Positions 44,001 to 59,000 of a DNA stretch of 64,000 nucleotides are shown here, piece after piece. Below the pieces are notes generated by a model. That model was given only the letters and a program-made list of their open reading frames with translations. It searched no databases and was not told the DNA's origin. Position 1 is the stretch's first letter. Every line of letters starts with the position of its first letter. The translations under genes were made by a program, and so were the position numbers. Source of the stretch: Owenia fusiformis (lineage: Eukaryota; Annelida; Polychaeta; Sabellida; Oweniidae); the NCBI GenBank assembly GCA_903813345.2, contig CAIIXF020000003.1:22955248-23019247 (forward strand). The letters are read 5' to 3'.

Positions 44001-47000
44001 TGCCTAAAATCATCCACAATTTATGGAGTCCTGTATGTAAATCCTTTTATAATGAATCATGGACTTGCAGCAAGTAAAGTTGTGAATATATGAACAATAA
44101 ACTTGTTGAGCCCTCTGAACTAGTATACTACCTGTACTCTGTTGAAATTTTTGACAAATATATACAGAATATAGTACTATAAATAGATAATAGCATCTAA
44201 CGAATGGGAATTTATAATGTGAGATATCAAAAGTGAGGTTAACTTCTTATGACGCTTCTGGTCCATACTGGCTTGTTGAAATACTCTCTAACCCAAACTG
44301 TTCTTATCTAAACTTGTCTATTCTTATCAAGACCTTTCTGGTCCATACTGGCTCGTTCAAATACTCTCTAACCCAAACTGCTCTTATCTAAACCTGTCTA
44401 TTCTTATCAAGACCTTTCTGGTCCATATTGGCTCCTTCAAATACCCTCTAACCCAAATTGTTCTCATCTAAACCTGTCTATTCTTATCAAGACCTTTCTG
44501 GTCTATACTGGCTTGTTCAAATAACGTCTAATCCAAACTGTTCTTATCTAAACCTGCCTATTCTTATCAAGATCTTTCTGTTCTATACTGGCTTATTCAA
44601 ATACTCTCTAAACCCAAATTGTTCTTATCTAAACCTGTCTATTCTTATCAAGACCTTTCTGGTCCAAACTGGCTTGTTGAAATACTCTCTAACCCAAATT
44701 GTTCTTATCTAAACCTGTCTATTCTTATCAAGACCTTTCTGGTCCATATTGGCTCCTTCAAATACCCTCTAACCCAAATTGTTCTCAACTAAACCTGTCT
44801 ATTCTTATCAAGACCTTTCTGGTCCAAACTGGCTTGTTGAAATACTCTCTAACCCAAACTGTTCTTATCTAAACCTGCCTATTCTTATCAAGACCTTTCT
44901 GGTCTATACTGGCTTATTCAAATACTCTCTAACCCAAATTGTTCTTATCTAAACCTGTCTATTCTTATCAAAACCTTTCTGGTCCATACTGGCTTATTCA
45001 AATACTCTATAACCCAAACTGTTCTTATCTAAACTTTTCTATTCTTATCAAGACCTTTCTGGTCCATACTGGCTTGTTCAAATACTCTCTAACCCAAACT
45101 GTTCTTATCTAAACCTGCCTATTCTTATCAAGACCTTTCTGGTCTATACTGGCTTATTCAAATACTCTCTAACCCAAATTGTTCTTATCTAAACCTGCCT
45201 ATTCTTATCAAGACCTTTCTGGTCTATACTGGATTGTTGAAATACTCTCTAACCCAAACTGTTCTTATCTAAACTTGTCTATTCTTATCAAGACCTTTCT
45301 GGTCCATACTGGCTCCTTCAAATACCCTCTAACCCAAACTGCTCTTATCTAAACCTGTCTATTCTTATCAAGACCTTTCTGGTCCATACTGGCTTGTTCA
45401 AATACTCTCTAACCCAAACTGTTCTTATCTAAACCTGTCTATTCTTATCAAGATCTTCCTTGTCCATACTGGCTTGTTGAAATACTCTCTAACCCAAACT
45501 GCTCTTCTCTAAACCTGTCTATTCTTATCAAGACCTTTCTGGTCCATACTGGTTTGTCCTAGCGCTATCTGATCTACACTAGCTGTAGATGACATGCCAG
45601 TTTCATTTGAACGCATGTTGGATGTACTACTATCTAATGACCTCCTTGTTGTGTAACAGGGACATATGATACTGATGAAGATCCTTCGGTATTTAGGGCT
45701 TGTGACAGAGTACAGTACAATGTTTATAGCACTGTTAAAAGCAATACCAAAGTTAGCTAAACCATCAAGGACCATGTAGGGAACACCTTGACTGTAATAA
45801 ACAGGTACAGTTACTGTGGAGCGCACGATGTAGCGAACACTCGTTGGTATACTACATATAAGGTAAACGAAAACAATCGACGTCAACATAGCAGTGATTT
45901 TTACCTCCTGCTGCTGGCCAGGTTCTTTGGTGCTCCTAAGGATATCCTGCTCTGTTGTTTTTAGACTCAGCTCAGTACCAATGCGAATTATAGCGCAGAA
46001 TGAAATGAACCAGGGCACGTAGGAACATAGCGCGATCTGAACATTGTTCATTATGCTGTCATAAAGAGGCCAACGTAAGATGCCTTTGACGAACTTTGGA
46101 TATGTAGAGTTTCCTTCGGTTACATACTCAACACTGTAGTTTAGATAGTTCTCGGTGAAGAGGATAATAGACAACAACCAGATGGTTACTGTGACGATAC
46201 GAGTGCGCTTTGAGGAACATAGCCTGTTACACTTCAGTGGCATGCAAATGGCAATATATCGCTGTATACTGACCATAGTGGTTGTCCAGTTTCCAGCAGA
46301 AATAGACATGTAACCAACAGTAAATAGGCCATAGTACATATACACTTGCCATTCGAATGACACCGATTTGTGTAAAAACATGGAGTTTTCGATGAGGATG
46401 TTCAGAGGCAGGCCAATTATCAGTGTTATCATATCGGCAACTGCCAGTGACAGCAATAAAATATTGTAGCTGTTTTTAGCCTTAAATTCCGGTCTACTTA
46501 GAATGATCAAGTTGAAAATGTTACCAATGATACCGAAAATGCGTAACAAGGCCTGAATCCAAAAGTTGAAATAATAGTTGAACTGTGCAAAGAACTCCAT
46601 ATCTCTCATATGCTCCGAGTTAGATACAGTGGTTTGCTCATCAATTACTTGAGCAATTGTAGAGTTAGGCTGTTCGATTTCAGTAGTGGTTGTTATGTTG
46701 GGCTGTTTGATTTCAGTAGCGGCTGTTGTGTTGGGCTGTTTGATTTCAGCAGTGGCTGTTATGTTAGGCTGTTCGATTTCAGTAGTTGTTGTTATGTTCG
46801 CCTGTTTGATTTCAGTAGCGGCTGTTGTGTTAGACTGTTTGATTCCAGAAGTGCTTGTTTTGTCAAGCTGTTCAATATCAGCACCGGTTGTAATGGTCAA
46901 CTGTTCAATCTCCATTGTTATTGTAGTGTAAGGTTTGTTTGTTTCATTACTTGAGGAACCATCATGACCTTGTGATAACAAATAAATATCATCTAATAAA

Positions 47001-50000
47001 TAAATTATTTTTGATTAATTGACATTTAGTACAGTTCATACCATGTTTATCTTGAATTGAATAGTTATCATCAGAACTCTTACCAGATAAACCCTTGGTG
47101 TTTTCCTTGGCTGCACTGCAATTCATTGAACTGCAGACTGCGACCATCAAAAGTCCCCATCGTCCAATGACAGTATTTATCAAACCCATTGTTTCAAAAT
47201 TCTGGACCACAAAAATTCTGAAAATTTAGATAGGATTCTATATTTTACTCTATCATTCTGTCTTTTACACAAATGAAAGGCTTCTTTGAGTCAATTAGCA
47301 AATACTGTTTACTTTCAAATAAAGCAGTTCTTCATAGTTAAAGAGCTATGATTTATGTTTTGGTGAAATTTGCCAATTATATCATATTTTTTTCACTGAT
47401 TACAAACAGAACTGTTTTTATTTTGTCACAATATAATATGAATATCACAGTAACAATGGAATAAAGAATATATATATATTTACAATTTCAAATAACAAAT
47501 ACACTGCAGAGAAGTATTAATTTTCAAATAACAATGAAAACATTTTAAAAAAAAGTATAGTAAAAACTATATATACTTATCTCAATTTAACTTTTGCTTC
47601 AGCGAGATTTATTCACCAGTTTTCCAAGTTCTAATTCCTCAGTTCGTTTGGCGTAAATAAAGTATAAAGTATATGAAGTTAAAACATTGCATCAACAGCT
47701 TTACTCAGTCTGGTGCTTTCACAACTTTGATAATAATTATTAATGCATTTGGTATTCATATGATGTTTTAGCATCTATTAGGTGATTGCTCTGAATTAAT
47801 GTTTTTACAGGGTGACCCCAAAAAATGCAACCCATCATTTATAATTCCCATTTCATGTTGTATAAATGACTTGAAAGGCAGATGAGGACCTCGGTCTATA
47901 CCGGTCTATACCTGTCTCGACTGGCAAATTTCAAATATAAAAGTTCAAATCTAACTAAGTTACGGTCAAATCAAATTTCACTACAGATCTTATCAGTCTT
48001 ACTTTAGAGATACCAGTAAACATTAGACAATTGTTGATAATTTTTGGATAATCATTATTATCAAGGATAGTGTGCAAGGAAGCAATCCAGAAATGACTTG
48101 TTTATTTGGCAAATGTCACAAAGAAATATCTAAATATGAAAAGTCAAGATGATATCAGTGACAAAGTTAATCCAAAAGTGAAAAAAGAGCTTAATCTAGT
48201 TATCAGTACTAATCACTACTAGCCCCTGGGTCTCTGATTGTCAAAAATTAGAGGGTTGTAACTTCTTATGGGTCACCCTGTATGTTGAAACATATTTATT
48301 CCACACAAAATTAATATATTTGTAGTGCAGGGTGGTCAAAGAAAACTGAAACCCTTATGCAGGGTTCGTACACACCTGGAAATGTCAGGGAAATTGATTT
48401 ATTTTTCCAGGTGCTGGAAATGTCAGGGAATTTTAAAATTTGGTCAAAAAGGGCCAAAAATGTCATGGAATTTTGAAACATGAGATATGTCAGGGAAATG
48501 TCAGGGAATTTTGTATCAGAAATTTTGGGGCTATAACAGGATATCTATGAAATCCAAAATCTAACATTTAGTTGTTTCCACAAATTGGAAATCTTTTCAT
48601 TAGGGTTGATTGAATGAGATCTTATCTGGTATTGTCTATTTGTAAGAACAGTGTGAACATTATTCTTGAACCGAACAATTATATACATATATGTATAAAT
48701 GATTCAATTCAATTATGCTTTTCCATGAAGTAATGTAGTCTTGGGCCATTCAAAGTTATTTACTGGTATATGTTTCAGGTTTTGTTGAGGGGTTAATCTA
48801 AGGAGGATGGGAGGTGAAAATCAAAAAAAATCCGGGAATTCGCTTTTCAGTGTAAAACTATTTATATTAAGCAGCCGTCAGTATATTCATCTGTTCATAA
48901 CTCAAATATCAGTTGACAGATTTGGTTCAAATTTTATATACTGATGCTTTGGTCATATAGGGCCTCTATAAGAAGACACTTTCGCCATCTTTCTCCACAA
49001 ATACTGATTATTTGATTTGGTATCATAGGCCTGTGCCTTATAGTGACGCTACTCGAGAAGGAATTTTTAATATGGTATATATTTTGGTGTAGATTTTCCC
49101 AAAAGGGAGAAGACAATAGTAATGCCAGGTTATTGCTATAATGTTCACAATGATCAGTATTCGATAAAGTATGTTTCATAAGGTAGACATTGCCCCTCTG
49201 GTCTCAAGGGAGTTGGTATTATCTATTTTTGATCAAAACTTTCAGTTGTCATTTGGATTCATAACAAAACATTAACAAATTATTGTTTGAAATGCTTAGA
49301 ATGCACCATATACGATGTAAATTCTCAAAAAGGTCCATGTGCAGTATGGCAAGTGATTTTAGAGGGTAATATCTTTTACAATGAGTACTTTCTTGGCATA
49401 AATACAGTGGTTATTATTAAAACAAAATGTTTTCTTTCAAGTGAAGTCCCCATGATGATAAAAATTATAAATAGGGACCCCACGTCAACAATTTTTTCAA
49501 AATGTTGAACTTATTTGCTTAAAAGAGGATCTTCTTTTTCTGATTTTTATTGCATAAAAACATTATTCAACAAGGGGTCTAAAACATCAAAAGTAGAATG
49601 GTATTGAAAGTCTAGTTTTGAAGATATCAATTTTCGATGACCAAAATCATGCTGAAAACAATGGATAGCATGAGTTTTCCCTATAGGAAATGGGAAATGT
49701 GGTTTTAACTTTATTGCATTTCAATACCCATCTCCTTATTTCAGAAGTTATTAATATAGTGTAGAAGAAACGTTTGAGACATTTAAATTGAGATAAACAA
49801 AATATCCTTTGTTTAGAAATCAAGCCTTACATTTTTAGAAAAGTGACAAGGTTGGGTCCTAATCCTTAATTTTTCAGAGTAGGATTGATATTTTTCTATC
49901 ATGGCGACGTCACTTTTATTTTAATAAAAAACACTGTGTTTGTTTATACCCAGAAAATACTCATGGTGAAAGATATGACTGTCTATCACTTGCCATACTG

Positions 50001-53000
50001 CACATGGACCTTTCTGGGGGTGAACCCCCATTCCCCCTTTTGGGTTTCGCTTTGCTTACGGTGGTGCAAACCCCAAAAATTGCACCCCCTTGACATTAGC
50101 TGGCTACGCCTTTGGCCTTATGTAATGTAAAATACAGTACGGTATGTAAAATAAAAAACATAACGTATCAAAGAATAATTTGTGAATAAGGAGGTCTGTA
50201 GAAGTAAAGTTAAGTCATGAGAAATGGTACTAAAGGAGAAACCCTAAATGCTTTATAATAGGTCTTGTCTTTCAAATAATACAGTTATTAGAGACTTTTT
50301 AGTAGGCAGTGCTAGCAGAACTAGATCTGGAAATTTCTTTTTCTGTCTGGAAATGTCAGGGAATTTCATTTTGAAAAAGGTGTACGAACCCTGTTATGCC
50401 ATTTCCCTCATATCTTTGTCATTTTAAGAAATCACTCCCTGATATTTTACACATTTGTACATAATTCAATTTCCTACCAGCCTGCTATAGTTCATGACCA
50501 TCAGATTGGTAGTCAAAATGTGATGTCACTTTAAAGAACATGCCCCATGGCCACTATTGCGCTTTAGACAAACCTGCACACATAGTCCAAAATGTCCCTA
50601 TCTTTGGGGATACGGCACAGATAGAGTGTAAGAGAATGACCTCAGGACAATTGCATACCTCAAAAGTGAGAGCATCTGTATCATTCAGGCCATACCTGCT
50701 GAGGAATGCATTCGGGTCATTGACAACTGTGCAGGTTTGGCTAAAGTGCGATAATGCCAAAACATGAAGCATGTTGTTCAAAGTGCCGTGAAATTGTGAT
50801 AGTCTGATAGTCATGGAATAGGGTAGGGTGGTAGAGAAGTGAATAATGTACACATGTGTGAAATATCAGAGAGTTATTTCCTAAAATGACAAAGATATGA
50901 GGAAAATGCAGGGTTTCCATTTTTTGACCACCCTGTATGTAATATCTTTTATCACTCATTCAGCCATTATTAATGAAACATATGTTTTTACTGAATCTAT
51001 ATAAAACTTCTCAATCATTTAAAATTGTGTTTGAACTCAATTGCTATTAATGTTTTACCATACATAATCATATTTATAATTTCCTGCTACCTTAATCTAC
51101 TGGGTTGGAGTTCAGAATTTCTCCTTCACAGCTTAATAGTGTTATGTCACTACCACAACTAGTGACATATTGTTATTCTCCAACTTTTTATGGACAGCAG
51201 TTGGAGTTTGGCGTTCGGCATCTATAACAGTGCCAGGTGGTGACATCGTGCATGTAAATGCCTTGTGTTGTTGTGTTGTTGCTGTTATTTTACTTCTCCA
51301 CAATGCCAAAGTTCATTCAATTTGATTACACAGTAATGCATTTTGTAGATATTTGCAAGGAAAAAATCTGTGTGATGCATTATTAAAGTCATAAATATTC
51401 TTGAATCATCATTTCAATGGTGCAGTTTTTAAAGGCCCCATGTAAAGTTTGAGAATATTGTTTTATCATTCAAATATGATTTTCTGCCTTAAAACTTGTT
51501 TGATACAATTTTGACTGTTCTTGGTCTTTCCCTTTTTAAATATTCATTCAACATTTTGGCTACAAAAGTTTAGATTTTGAGATCATTAAATAGAACATTA
51601 TAAACACTGTAAAATTCATTTGTGCTCAAGAATTTCCCAGGAATTAAAGGCAGAATCAGATTTATGGGGGTGACAAAATTACAAGCAACATGTCCAATTG
51701 ACCTACCAATCTATTCCTTACAATCTCAAATAGTATATCTCCAAAAAGATCTTCGATATATTATAAATTGGTGAAGTTATAATGGATTCAAGGTACTGAA
51801 ATGGGCAGACGGGGAGATCTCCCAATGTTCAGCCTTCCTATTCGATCACGTGGTACCCATGTGCTTGATCCATATAAGGCTTACACGACCATATAGGAAT
51901 CCAACTGACCGTTGTCCGCCATTTTGAATATCATGTGATAGATCCATATAAGGCTTGTATGACCATATACATGTATGATGGCTAAGGGGAATCCCCGAAT
52001 ACGAAAGAATATGATACTATTATGGGAGCTACTCACTTCTTCTGAAAATGGGTGAAAAATGTTTAAGTTCTCCCAAATAATAAGAATGGTTACCATTCTT
52101 ATAGAGAAATAACACATTATTGTAAAAATCTTTAGTTTTTCTGAAAAAAAAATGTGCACTTTGGGGATTTTTAGAAAAAAGACATGAAAAGGAATGACAT
52201 AAGCCAGAAATATTCTAAAATTGACACAATTTTTTGTTAGGCTGCTCGCTATCTCTGATTCTCTCTTTAAGTCATAGATAGATTCAATGGTGGATTTTCG
52301 CTTTAGTGCTAGATCAAATATAAGAGTAAGTCTTCAAAGTCGATAAAATAAATTGTTTACAAACTATATTTGTGTAATACTATATTTATTGGATTACATT
52401 AATAGCTATCAGCTAATACAAAATATTCTGTACTCGTATTACAATCCTCAAGCCTGTCACATCTGTCAGATTATCCAACCCCTTTGAAATTACTTATTAA
52501 GTTTTTACGTCACTGTTCATTTGTAATCCAATCCTATTCAATTGTTCTTTCAATGATTAAGTTGTCTGTATCTTATAGATCATTGATAGATCTTTCCAAT
52601 CAAAGAAGTTTCAGACAAAGAAAGATGATTACCATTTTTTATGCCGTTTCAAAATGAATGAAGGCTTTATAGAGATGTTATGACTTCATTCTGATTGCTT
52701 ATGATCTCATTTAAAGAAAAGTTCTGCACAAATATTATTCTGTTACTACACCCTCTACATACTACTTTCTCATGTTTCAAAGACACATTGAATGCCAAAT
52801 TTAAGCTTGTGATACTTAAAATGATTAAACGAAAATGTTCATGTATTAACCTTACTTTCGATTAAAAACATACTCCCAAGCTGCTTACTTATCATAATTA
52901 CAGGTGTACAATGTATATATTATATGGCAGATAAACTCAATTTTATATATACAATGTAAGTGTGTTCTGCACCTATTGAGGTTCAAGGTACATAACAAGC

Positions 53001-56000
53001 AGGAATATGTACAGTACTGTAGGGTATCTAGGGAGCAGAATATGTATTTCTGTATCTTTTTCACTTTTACCAAAATCTGGGAAATACAGTCTGTATCCAT
53101 CCCAGTTTTCTTCCACTTGTTTTTTGAAAAAAAGTCATATTTACTCTTTTTTACTATTTCAAAAAAAGTTGATAAAAAGTTTTGAAATTATAATGAATTA
53201 CTTTGAAATTTTGGAACCTTAGAAGGTAAAATGCATGAAGAACCTCAGTAGGTATGGAATACACCTGTTTCTATGAATGGTCAGTTTTGGATATAGGGTT
53301 CATCCATCAGGAAATATATATATGCATCTCACTGGGTCCCTGCAGCCCCTCGAGAAAAACACAAGTCCCCCTTTGGGATAAACCCTGTATCTAAAACCTC
53401 CCAGTACATATCCCTTATCTATAGGAGAAATGAAATTGCAGTCTCTGTTAGGTTTCTTTATACAACTGTATATTTTTTTTTATTGTACCTTAAAAAGGTA
53501 TGATATTGTCATCAGCTTGTTTAAACTATTACAAGCAGAATCAGTAGTCAGTAGCTTTTTAAGGAATGCCAATTGAATAGATATTTGGATATACAACTCT
53601 TTAATAAACATGATTACTTATTTTAAAATATATTATTACAAATGGGAATTTGTATAAGAGCTGCCACCCTACCACCATTTCCTCTTGATTTTACATGTTT
53701 GAAATGGGCCTTTGTTAATCTACTTTAGTCTAAACCACTCAATTTTTATGATCTGTTTATCTCATCAAAATTAAGTTGATATTACAGTCACAACACTTAG
53801 TATATTAATCCAAAATTTGTGAAAGCGTCATCCGAGCGCCACAGGAGTCATATTTTAAATTTTTTATTTTCATTTATTTATTTCAAGTAATATTGATTGT
53901 AAATTGATGAAAATTACAATTACAAAGAAGTATATTACAAAGAAATAAGGAACAAAGTAAAAAAAAGTTTTTGCAATATGAGTAGTACAGGCAGTACCAG
54001 AATGATAATACAATTCGTTATTGTTAACGGTGGTTAAAGCACAAGGTGGGCTGGGTAAAATTGTTATAAATACACTGTACTTCATATTTTGTTTTGTTGA
54101 GTTGTAAGACTGATCACTATGAATAAATAAATTAACTAAACAAACTATTAAGTTATACAACATAGACTTGTATGATACTGATATGATACAGCTAATCAAC
54201 TAATGATAGTAATTTGAACTCCCATTTTATGCTCGCTAAAAATTAAATCAATTGAGCCTCGCCAAAGGAAAACCGGTCTTATCACAAAAATTTTAATTGT
54301 GCTACAGAGCCAAAAATGTGCCCAAGATTAAGAGGAAAATGTGCTAAATTCAAATCCGTCTTTTTGGTCTATACCTGCAAGGAAAAATTGTTAAGACACA
54401 AGCCATGGCTCATTTGAAAGGTCTCTTTGTGCTTTTAAGAAAAACAAATAATCAAAACATTGATAAAATATGTGATAAGACCCCTTTTCCCGTGGCCTGG
54501 CTCAATTACTGTAGTCCCGGTATATTCTGTATTTATTGTACCATTTATGCACAAAACACACTCTAAGTAACACAAAAGGTTCATGCAGTCACCCCTATTC
54601 TCTGAACATGTATTTTCAGCTTCTAGTTCACTGGTGAGCACAAGTGTCCATGCTATAATAGACCAACCACAGACAAAGGGACAAGTGAGCAACAGTTCTC
54701 TCCTGAATTGTCTACTTAAGCTAGCCAACAAACCAATCACAAAAGAGAACCTCGCCATGATGAAACTGTTGCATAGTCTTCTTGCAACCTTGAGTTTAAC
54801 AGCAGAGTGTAGAGGAGTTTTCAATAAGGTAAAAAAATCAAGGTTTTTACTTTTTCAATTTTCTGTGATAAATCACATGTTTACAAGATTAAGGAGATTA
54901 TTTTGGAAAAAGGATCTCCAGACATTAGCATGATTAGCTTGTAGTAAATTAGAACCTGTATTATCTCATTTATCATATAGAATATGACATTCATATTGGT
55001 CCCCTTTTCAGATTTGAATAAATGCTGCATCAAACATTTAAGGGTTGATTTGATTTTCAGAGCAATTTTCTCCAAGGTTTCTCAAGTTTGAATCCAAAGA
55101 GCAAAAAATCCAAACTTCAGCACAGTACTGACACCTGGTGGATAGATATAGCACTTAACCTGTCTTTTTCTATAGATGGTCAGCAGATGATTGTGAAAAC
55201 AAAAGGTGAGTTTTGATGATGTTCAAAAAGGCAAGCAGTCACATTGATGTAGCCTATTATTAAATCAACATATAATGGATATCATGTAAAAGCTTGTAAT
55301 ATGAGGAAATAAAGCTGCAATTGAAATGAAAAAAGAGTTGGAATTACGAAGAATATCCAATATACCTAGCAATCAGTGCACACATAATAAACTAAGTAAA
55401 ATTTATAATAAAAAATAATGAAATATATATCACTATAATGGAACACTTGCAACACCTGCCATCTTTCTTATATAAGATGAATATTTTATGGTATAGCAGA
55501 AGCAGATAGATCACAATTAAGTGTTCAAGATACCTTCAACTTTTTTCAAGACAAAATCACTAAAAAACAACAGTGGCTCTCTGAAACATTGAGAATTTAA
55601 AAACAGTTCCTCCTAAAGCAACAACTCTGATTTTCCAGATGCAATAGAGCTTCTACTGGGTTTCGGATCTAACCCAGCCAGCCCACACCATAGTAAAGTA
55701 TTACTGGCCTTAAGGAATCTTTGCTGTCACCCCTCTAGCAAAACTAAACTGCTATCAAACAGTAAGTTCATTGTGTTGGAATCTTATCCACCAGACCCGC
55801 ACTTAAAAATCTTAACTATCACCCTTCTTGCAAAACTTAACTCCTGTGAATCTAATACTTGTGATATAAGTCAATAGATGCGAGTAGAAATTATCTTGAT
55901 TTACATCATTAAAAATATTTGAAATCTACATGTAAAATTACATCTAGAAATGTGGTTTTGAAAAGAGTTTATTTTCTTTGAAAATGTGACTTCTAGATTG

Positions 56001-59000
56001 GGAAGATTCCCCATAGAACCCATGTTCACAAACAGTGAAATATCTTTTCCTGTGTTTGGCAGATAATATTTTTTCTTTTACTGGACATATTTTAATTTGA
56101 ATAACCAGCAGAAACATTAGGGTAATATGAAAAATGAACCACTAAAACTGATGAATATTCAAGTTTAAGGGAACTTTGTAACATGTTATTTCCCCCAATT
56201 AGCCACCTGGTGGTGAAACTGGTTACTACCTACTCGCATCTGAGTAATCCAGTTTTTACCTTGTTTTTACGCATATATTCTGCTCTATTCACCAAGTCAT
56301 TAATCCGGACTTAATTTATATTTCATTTTTGTCAAAATAGATATTCATTTGAAAACATCATTACATTGATGAGATTCTCTTTCACTATCATCTGTCTCAA
56401 TTTTGTATTTACATGAACATTTGTCAGAGAGCATGGGTTAAAACATGGGAATGATGTGCTGTTTTAATCTTGTACATATTTCACAAAGTGCATGGTTTAA
56501 AACATTGGATTGATAAAATTCTTAATCTTGTACATACTTCACATGACATTAAGGGCACAATTAAAAACATGGGATTGATAAAAGTCAAGTATTGTATTAT
56601 ATTTTGTTTACCACCCATGAAGGTGAGCAAGACCTCATGGGTATATCCCATATACGTACGGTCATAAGTTACGTAATTATTCTGGAAGACAGACCCAGGA
56701 ACTCCTCCTTGAAGGAGCCCTGTGTTCTTTAATGTGCACTTATACATAGACATACAAGTACACAGCCTTTTGTAGGAGTTGTGGACCACTCAGTTAAACA
56801 CCCTGAAGTACTTTAAGCAAACAAGCAAACTAAGTCTTGCCTGAACCGGGGATCGAATCCTGAACCTATTGCGTAAGTGGTACACACGCTACCACTGAGC
56901 TACACAGGTGGATGTATTGATATGTTTGTTCTTTTGTTTTTTCCTTCAGTCCAAATCAACAAAATAAGAATTTAAATTACAGTTCATTTTATTTCATGTG
57001 TAAATCACATTCCTTTCATGTACATGTACATGATATAGCATACGTTCATGTTGATTTCCTGCTTTGCTAGTCTCTGAGGATTAGCATGGATTTGTGTTGC
57101 ATATAACATCTTCCACATACACCATCTCACCATTTGTAGTCATGAAGTTGTAGTTGGCACATGTTCCATTGCCAATGGGTACAGGGTTTGTACATGCCTT
57201 CACTCTTGACTTGATTCCACCTCCGCATGACACTGAACATGGTGAATATCCACTGAACTCCCCCCAGCCCCCAGGAGTTGAGATGATTTTTGTGATCCAA
57301 TCTATATAGTTAGGTACTTTGATATAGACCCCAGATTGTTTCCCACATGTACGAGGTCCCCAGCTTACTATGCCATACTGATACCATGTTGTCCCTTCGC
57401 GGCACATGAAAGGTCCCCCAGAATCACCACGGCATGAATCTAGTTTTCTATCAATTTTAATGGGGTCTACAGCACTAGCACAGAACATATTATCTGTCAC
57501 TCTTTCTTTATCTTTATTCGATTTAAGATTACATTCATTTTCAATATTTATCTGAATCATCATCAAGACATTTGAAAAAGTTGTTTTGCTCACCATTCCC
57601 CATCCTAGTACTTTACAAATACCTTTCCTTAACTTTTTGATGGTATGATTATTGAAGTTCCCAGTTGGAAGTTTGATTGGGTGTGTATGAAGATTAAACT
57701 GAAGCGGTGAATCCAATGTAACAATAGCAATATCATGTTCATTATTATACCCAAACGAATAAGTATTATACCCTTCATGAAGCGTAACACTTTTAATTGT
57801 AGGAATTTGTTCATATGTTTCGTTTACTCTTAGATCATGTTTACCAGTTTCAACTTTGATGAATCTTGCAATATATTCAATCGACATTTTCTCAAAAGTG
57901 AGTCCGTTAACAAAACAGTGGGCAGCTGTTAAAATATGGATTGGACTGATGATTGAGCCACCACAATGAACCTGACCCTGGGAAGAAAAATGAACCATCC
58001 ATCGATAATTATGCACTGGCATTACTTCATTTCCTCCGAATATTATTGCAATTGATTCTGTGAGAGCAACTCCTGGCTGTGGACATTGGGCAGGGGACTT
58101 GGGGTGACATACTACCATGTTCAGTTCAGCATTACGTTGTGATATGGTGTTACTATTTGAATTTGTACATTTTCTTATCTGGACCTGTTTTCCACATGTT
58201 TTCAAGGGGCATGAGGAAAAATCCGAATATTTACCTAAAATGAATTAAACAAAATATACAAATGCAACTCTACAAATAAAAATCATAAACAGAAAATATG
58301 TACTTTAAAGTAATTTATTTTAAAATACATATGATGACAAAAGTTAAAAAATATCATTGATAAGATAAAAAAAAAAAACATTGTTTTCATTGTTGGACAA
58401 TTCAAGAAATTGAAATACTTGTACATACCACATCTATTTACACATCTTGAGTCATCACATTTGGTATTGTTATGAGATTCACAGGTACATACAGTACAGC
58501 CATCAGGTTCAGTCCATTGGCCTTCATATGCTCTATGTAGTTTTGCTGATTTATCATAGCAGATGAAGTCTTCGCAGCACACGCTAAAGAGATTTCTTCC
58601 AGAAGGGTCACTGACACAAACATATCCAGCAGAACATCTTTGGCTTCCTCCTCCTCGGCATTTGTATGGAGTTCCTGTTGAGTCAATTTCGGGTCTGCAT
58701 CCTTTTGGGAAACTTTTATATCTACAACAATTTCCTGAAGTCTTTTTACATTTGTATGCGTTTGGGCAGTTCCATTTGGGTATTGTGTTTCTCTCACATG
58801 TTACTGTTGGATGTGGAATACATGCTCTTCTTCGTTTTCTTTCGATCGATACCACTAAACCCAAAGCAATGAGGATGCATATGACTCTCATTGCGGCAGT
58901 CTTCACCTCTGATATCCGACTTGTGTCAGCTTCTATTTTCTCTGATCTCAGAAGTCCTGTCTCTATGTATACAACAGTATAAATATGTATGCTATGATAG

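Larger units (their letters stand above)
48328..50935. mobile_element. Outer MITE (CAGGGTGGTCAAA ends) interrupted by another element
   Basis: Ends CAGGGTGGTCAAA are inverted, and the subterminal catatctttgtcatttta block is found at both sides once the inner insertion is removed. It holds the element at 48360-50393. Confidence 0.75.

Noticed and set aside
50554-50853. Overlapping ORFs on both strands near 50.5-50.85 kb
   Set aside because: They lie inside the outer MITE arm and show no recognisable protein features.
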